This document shows, piece after piece, positions 6,693 through 9,208 of a DNA stretch of 9,208 bases (position 1 is the first letter of the stretch; the number at the start of each line of letters is the position of its first letter). Made by a program: the position numbers and the translations under genes. This stretch comes from Fimbriimonadaceae bacterium (GTDB lineage: Bacteria > Armatimonadota > Fimbriimonadia > Fimbriimonadales > Fimbriimonadaceae): positions 1-9,208 of the forward strand of contig CANFJD010000092.1 of NCBI GenBank assembly GCA_947447315.1. The letters are read 5' to 3'. The notes under the pieces are model-generated. The model did no database searches and was not told where the DNA came from. It worked only from the letters and a program-made list of their open reading frames with translations.

Positions 6693-7052
6693 ATGACAGC
6701 AGTTTTTGACATAGAGGCGGCTTACCAGCGCGGATTTAATTACCGAGCCAACGGGCAGTATCCAGAAGCGAGGGCAGAGCTCATGCGGGTCATCGAAGCG
6801 GATCCGTCTCACACGAATGCACGGCATCAACTGGGACTTATTCAAGGATTCGAGGGAGACTTCGATGCTTCACTCGCGACATTAGCCTCTCTGCTCAATC
6901 AAAATCCTGCCAACAGTCAGATTCGGTACGACTTGGCCATGACCCACATGATGCTGGGAATGTACGAAGAGGCATGTGCCCATCTGAACTACATTCTTCA
7001 GACGGATCCGAACAGCGAAGACGCGCAAAGACAAGCCATTTATTGCCCTTAA
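6693..7052 (+). CDS. Small tetratricopeptide-repeat protein
   Basis: The product has 119 residues from the ATG (121 if the TTG at 6687 is used) and consists almost only of three TPR units. Counting from the TTG, these are about residues 8-41 (YQRGFNYRANGQYPEARAEL), 42-75 (ALIQGF-like helix pair ending LNQNPAN) and 76-109 (IRYDLAMTHMMLGMYEEACA). The small-large-Gly/Ala-Tyr-Pro spacing is clear, with Asp-Pro or Asn-Pro turns between units. TPRs form a superhelical scaffold for protein-protein contact; the partner cannot be told. There is no signal peptide or membrane segment, so it is cytoplasmic. I chose ATG over TTG because a near-leaderless message favours AUG; the difference is two codons. 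It is a stand-alone gene between the ftsH terminator and the GH16 gene. Confidence 0.88.
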   Translation: MTAVFDIEAAYQRGFNYRANGQYPEARAELMRVIEADPSHTNARHQLGLIQGFEGDFDASLATLASLLNQNPANSQIRYDLAMTHMMLGMYEEACAHLNYILQTDPNSEDAQRQAIYCP

Positions 7053-7055
7053 TCC

Positions 7056-7070
7056 AATCGGTACGATTTT
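7056..7070 (+). terminator. Small hairpin after the TPR gene
   Basis: AATCG, loop GTA, CGATT is a perfect 5-bp inverted repeat 3 nt after the TPR gene stop codon, and its right arm runs into a four-T stretch (7067-7070). The stem is short, so it would be a weak terminator. Confidence 0.35.
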
Positions 7071-7099
7071 CCTCGAGAAATAAAACCAGGGAAATGCCG

Positions 7100-7105
7100 T
7101 ATTCT
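7100..7105 (+). promoter_or_regulatory. -10 box of the GH16 gene (TATTCT)
   Basis: TATTCT ends 6 nt before the ATG at 7112, the same placement as the other presumed leaderless starts. The codon directly before the ATG is an in-frame TGA, and no Shine-Dalgarno sequence is present. The -35 region is AT-rich but has no good hexamer. Confidence 0.45.
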
Positions 7106-7111
7106 GAGTGA

Positions 7112-7858
7112 ATGATGCTGGCGCTGTTGGCTGCTTCGACTTGGCAATTGGTATGGCAAGATGAGTTTAATGAACCTGGCTTGCCCGATCCGTCGCGATG
7201 GGGCTACGATACGGGATACATTGCAAATAACGAGGCTCAATGGTACTCAGGGCCCCGCAGGGAGAATGCTCGTATCGAAAATGGCCATTTGGTTATTGAG
7301 GCCCGCAAGGATAACTTTGGCGGTCATCCGATTTCCAGCGCACGTCTGACGACGGCTTCTACGGCGACTTGGACTTACGGCAAGATAGAGGTTCGGGCGA
7401 AGGTTCCGACGGGCAAGGGCACCTGGCCGGCAATTTGGACGCTGGGCTCCAACATTAACAAAGTTGGGTGGCCCCTCTGCGGCGAGATTGATATGATGGA
7501 GTTTGTTGGATATGACCCCGAACACGCTCACTTCAATGTTCATACCAAGGCTTACAACCACGTCCTAAAGACCAATAAAGGCACGACGATCTCGGTGCCA
7601 AAGATGTCGGAAGGGTTTCACACGTACGCCATCGAATGGGACGCGGAATCGATCACATGGTTCATGGATGGGAAGAGAGTTTTCTCGTTTGCGAACGAAC
7701 ACAAAACAGAGGCGGAATGGCCGTTTTCCGAGCCACAGTATCTGATTCTCAACCTTGCCATCGGCGGCGACTGGGGTGGGCAACAGGGGATTGATGATTC
7801 GATTTTCCCCGCGAAGTTTTTGGTTGATTACGTTCGCGTGTACCAAAAGAAATAGGTT
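7112..7858 (+). CDS. Family 16 glycoside hydrolase (laminarinase-like endo-beta-glucanase)
   Basis: The product has 247 residues, a single GH16 jelly-roll domain with no accessory carbohydrate-binding module. The active-site strand reads GEIDMMEFVG. Glu125 is the expected nucleophile, Asp127 the helper and Glu130 the acid/base, in the E-x-D-x-x-E spacing typical of beta-1,3-glucanases (laminarinases) and unlike the E-x-D-x-E of lichenases. Supporting motifs are LVWQDEFN at the start, TYGKIEVRAKVPTGKGTWPAIW before the active site, FHTYAIEWDAESITWFMDG after it and FLVDYVRVYQ at the end. Likely substrates are beta-1,3 or mixed-linkage glucans; kappa-carrageenase or agarase activity is less likely. 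Export is uncertain: MMLALLAAS is a very short hydrophobic lead with no basic residue, and an in-frame TGA right before the ATG rules out a longer start. The thioesterase gene follows after 26 bp without a terminator. Confidence 0.93.
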
Positions 7859-7864
7859 CGTTCA

Positions 7865-7870
7865 GGAGGG
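7865..7870 (+). promoter_or_regulatory. Shine-Dalgarno GGAGGG of the thioesterase gene, widely spaced
   Basis: GGAGGG is the strongest anti-Shine-Dalgarno match in the window, but 14 nt separate it from the ATG at 7885, more than the usual 5-9. No other start codon occurs in frame in between. Its presence suggests the thioesterase is translated from a longer message shared with the GH16 gene, not from a leaderless one. Confidence 0.5.
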
Positions 7871-7884
7871 TTCATCATATAGGC

Positions 7885-8445
7885 ATGGAAGGAAGGACAG
7901 TATCGTCCACGCGGACCGTGATGGGGGAGATGATGAACCCTAACGATGCGAATATTCACGGCAACGTTTTCGGCGGAAAGCTGTTGTCCATGATTGACCT
8001 TTGCGCGTATGCCACGGCGGCGAGATTTTCTAGCGAGACTTGCGTGACGGCGGCGTTTGACCGGGTGGACTTTATTGAGCCGATTGCGGTGGGTGAATTG
8101 GTCACGGTGGTTGGGTTGATTACGTACGTGGGACGCACGAGCGTGGAGGTGACGCTGGACGTCTATGCGGAGGACCCGCTGCAACGTAATTCTCGGCATA
8201 CGAATACGGCGCGCGTGACGATGGTAGCGGTTCGGGATGGGAAGCCGGTACCGGTGCCACGATTGACCTGCGAAACGCGGCAGGATAAGGTTCGTTTTCT
8301 CCAGGGCAAGGCGAGAAGGGAGATTCGGCAGCAATACCACGATGAGCGGGAAGCGGCGTTTCGATTCTACGAGGAAGCTCCGGACAGCGAGTTGGATCGG
8401 CTACTCGAGCAGGCCGGCGGCATTGCGGTTGCCGCTTCCTCATAG
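7885..8445 (+). CDS. Hotdog-fold acyl-CoA thioesterase (YciA/ACOT7-like)
   Basis: This family hydrolyses acyl-CoA thioesters to free acid and CoA in the cytoplasm. The 186-residue product carries one hotdog domain (about residues 4-130). The N-terminal strand leads into MNPNDANIHGNVFGGKLLSMID, matching the pattern PNDxNxxGNxFGGxLLxxID of YciA-like and ACOT7-like enzymes, where an Asn in the loop and an Asp at the end of the central helix (Asp38 here) serve catalysis. VDFIEPIAVGELV is the typical second-strand motif. The final 50 residues are a charged helical tail rich in Arg, Glu and Gln, as in other members that oligomerise. Chain-length preference cannot be read from sequence. It sits 26 bp behind the GH16 gene with its own GGAGGG, so the pair may be co-transcribed, with no evident biochemical link. 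The stop codon overlaps the repeats before the response regulator. Confidence 0.92.
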   Translation: MEGRTVSSTRTVMGEMMNPNDANIHGNVFGGKLLSMIDLCAYATAARFSSETCVTAAFDRVDFIEPIAVGELVTVVGLITYVGRTSVEVTLDVYAEDPLQRNSRHTNTARVTMVAVRDGKPVPVPRLTCETRQDKVRFLQGKARREIRQQYHDEREAAFRFYEEAPDSELDRLLEQAGGIAVAASS

Positions 8446-8454
8446 ATTCCTCAT
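8436..8454 (+). repeat. Two direct repeats TTCCTCAT, 11-bp period
   Basis: TTCCTCAT occurs at 8436-8443 and 8447-8454, start to start 11 bp, so both copies face the same side of the helix. The second copy ends 11 bp before the -10 box TAACCT (8466-8471), so the pair covers the -35 position. This is the geometry of direct-repeat operators bound by OmpR/PhoB-type regulators, and the downstream gene encodes one. The second copy also forms half of the inverted repeat CCTCA-TT-TGAGG (8449-8460). The operator role is inferred. Confidence 0.5.
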
Positions 8455-8465
8455 TTGAGGCTGGA

Positions 8466-8471
8466 TAACCT
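8466..8471 (+). promoter_or_regulatory. -10 box of the response regulator gene (TAACCT)
   Basis: TAACCT ends 6 nt before the ATG at 8478. Its TAA is in frame with the gene, so the ATG is the first possible start, and no Shine-Dalgarno sequence lies between. The layout implies a leaderless message, with the direct repeats at 8436-8454 in place of a -35 hexamer. Confidence 0.45.
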
Positions 8472-8477
8472 GGCAAG

Positions 8478-9149
8478 ATGCGAGTTCTGGTGGTGGAAGA
8501 CGATGCAGTGATCGCCTCTCAGATTGAGGCGGCACTGGTGGCGGATGGTCACACCGTATTGATTGCGCCCGACGGTGATGCCGCGCTTGATGTGGCTTAC
8601 CCGGATGCGTTCGCCCTCGTGATCCTGGACTTGATGCTTCCGAAGAAGAATGGCTTTGAAGTTTGTCGCACCTTACGATCGGAGGGGCAAACCGTGCCGA
8701 TATTAATGTTGACGGCGCGCGACGAGATTGAGGACAAAGTACGCGGGCTAGAGGAAGGAGCGGATGACTACCTGGCCAAACCTTTTGACGTTCGCGAGCT
8801 GATGGCGCGGGTACGGGCGCTGTTACGACGGGAATCGAGCCATCGAACCGGCCGGATTCAAATTGCAGACCTGGAGGTAGATACGGTGGGGCTGCAGGCT
8901 TACCGCCAAGGGATCTCGCTTAACTTGACGCCGCGAGAATTTCAACTTTTGGAAGCACTGGCGCGGCACGAAGGACGCACTCTGACCCGCACCTGGATTA
9001 TGGAAACCGTGTGGGGGAACGAGGACTTGTATGAGAATACGGTCAATTTCCACGTCGCCAGTTTGCGGCGAAAAGTGGACCAGGATCCGATGCCGAAATT
9101 GATCCATACCGTGCATGGGATCGGCTACATGCTGAAGGTTCCGACTTGA
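8478..9149 (+). CDS. OmpR/PhoB-family response regulator
   Basis: This is the DNA-binding output partner of a two-component system. The 223-residue protein has a receiver domain (about 1-117) with the acidic pair Asp8 and Asp9, the phosphoacceptor Asp51 (LVILDLMLPKKNGFEV), Thr79, the switch aromatic Tyr98 and Lys101 in the LAKPF motif. A short linker leads to a winged-helix DNA-binding domain (about 128-222) with LTPREFQLLEALARHEGRTLTR, the recognition-helix region NTVNFHVASLRRKVD and the terminal IHTVHGIGYML. All phosphorelay residues are intact and the length is typical. Which signal or regulon it serves cannot be told. The next gene begins inside its stop codon (TTGA), so regulator and kinase are translationally coupled. 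Direct repeats immediately upstream hint at autoregulation. Confidence 0.96.
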   Translation: MRVLVVEDDAVIASQIEAALVADGHTVLIAPDGDAALDVAYPDAFALVILDLMLPKKNGFEVCRTLRSEGQTVPILMLTARDEIEDKVRGLEEGADDYLAKPFDVRELMARVRALLRRESSHRTGRIQIADLEVDTVGLQAYRQGISLNLTPREFQLLEALARHEGRTLTRTWIMETVWGNEDLYENTVNFHVASLRRKVDQDPMPKLIHTVHGIGYMLKVPT

Positions 9150-9208
9150 TTATCAGCATTCGCCACCAGCTGATCCTTCTGAACGTGGCGGTGGTGGCCG
9201 TATCTTCC
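9146..9208 (+). CDS. Start of a probable sensor histidine kinase (truncated by window edge)
   Basis: A frame opens at TTG 9146 and overlaps the TGA of the response regulator in a TTGA junction. It stays open to the edge, giving 21 residues: M-IISIRHQL followed by hydrophobic ILLNVAVVAVSS. A short basic stretch (IRHQL) before the first membrane helix is typical of sensor kinases encoded right after OmpR-type regulators. No catalytic domain is inside the window, so the assignment rests on position, overlap and the N-terminal pattern. Confidence 0.65.
   Translation, partial: MIISIRHQLILLNVAVVAVSS

Noticed and set aside
7828..8340. 170-codon minus-strand open frame opposite the thioesterase
   Set aside because: Arg- and His-rich shadow of the conserved hotdog gene, with no start signals.
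1..9208. CRISPR arrays, tRNA or rRNA genes, insertion sequences, toxin-antitoxin or phage defence genes
   Set aside because: No spaced repeats, cloverleaf patterns, transposase motifs or defence-family domains were seen on either strand. The window is housekeeping and regulatory genes only.

Overview
This 9.2 kb window is an ordinary bacterial chromosomal segment, densely coding and moderately GC-rich (mid-50s percent by eye). It carries core metabolism and housekeeping genes with a few accessory ones. There is no rRNA, tRNA, CRISPR array, insertion sequence or phage gene, and I found no multi-gene system that looks undescribed. No taxonomic marker gene is present. Three traits suggest a member of Armatimonadota (Fimbriimonadia-like) or another deep non-proteobacterial lineage: tilS next to ftsH, frequent start codons placed right after a -10 box, and an inserted loop in triosephosphate isomerase. 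This placement is an inference of low to moderate confidence.

Layout, left to right. A minus-strand pair runs off the left edge: tpiA (106-897) followed by the first 33 codons of an unknown membrane or exported protein (1-100). Diverging from tpiA is an unrecognised membrane-anchored protein (1027-1602). It converges on the Mg2+ channel gene mgtE (1612-3006, minus), and only 9 bp holding two abutting hairpins separate them. mgtE diverges from tilS (start chosen at the GTG at 3147, ending 4523), which is followed by ftsH (4651-6591, TTG start). A good intrinsic terminator (6608-6644) closes ftsH. Next come a small TPR protein (6693-7052), a family-16 glycoside hydrolase (7112-7858), a hotdog acyl-CoA thioesterase (7885-8445) and an OmpR/PhoB-type response regulator (8478-9149). 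The last overlaps the start of its presumed sensor kinase, cut by the right edge.

How the genes work together. tilS and ftsH are a long-conserved neighbourhood (tRNA-Ile lysidine formation and membrane protein quality control). Here they lack the hpt gene that sits between them in Bacillus. The response regulator and kinase form a two-component system. The other genes look like independent short transcription units and no shared pathway can be read from them.

The most notable signal is in the gene starts, not the proteins. Five starts (1027, 3147, 6687/6693, 7112, 8478) lie 5-7 nt (for the TPR gene, 5 nt to the TTG or 11 nt to the ATG) behind a TANNNT box, and two of those boxes are perfect TATAAT with identical spacing. 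This implies leaderless or nearly leaderless mRNAs. Other points are a pair of 8-bp direct repeats with 11-bp period in front of the response regulator, the heptamer ATAGGGT in front of three genes, and the TPI insertion next to the catalytic histidine.
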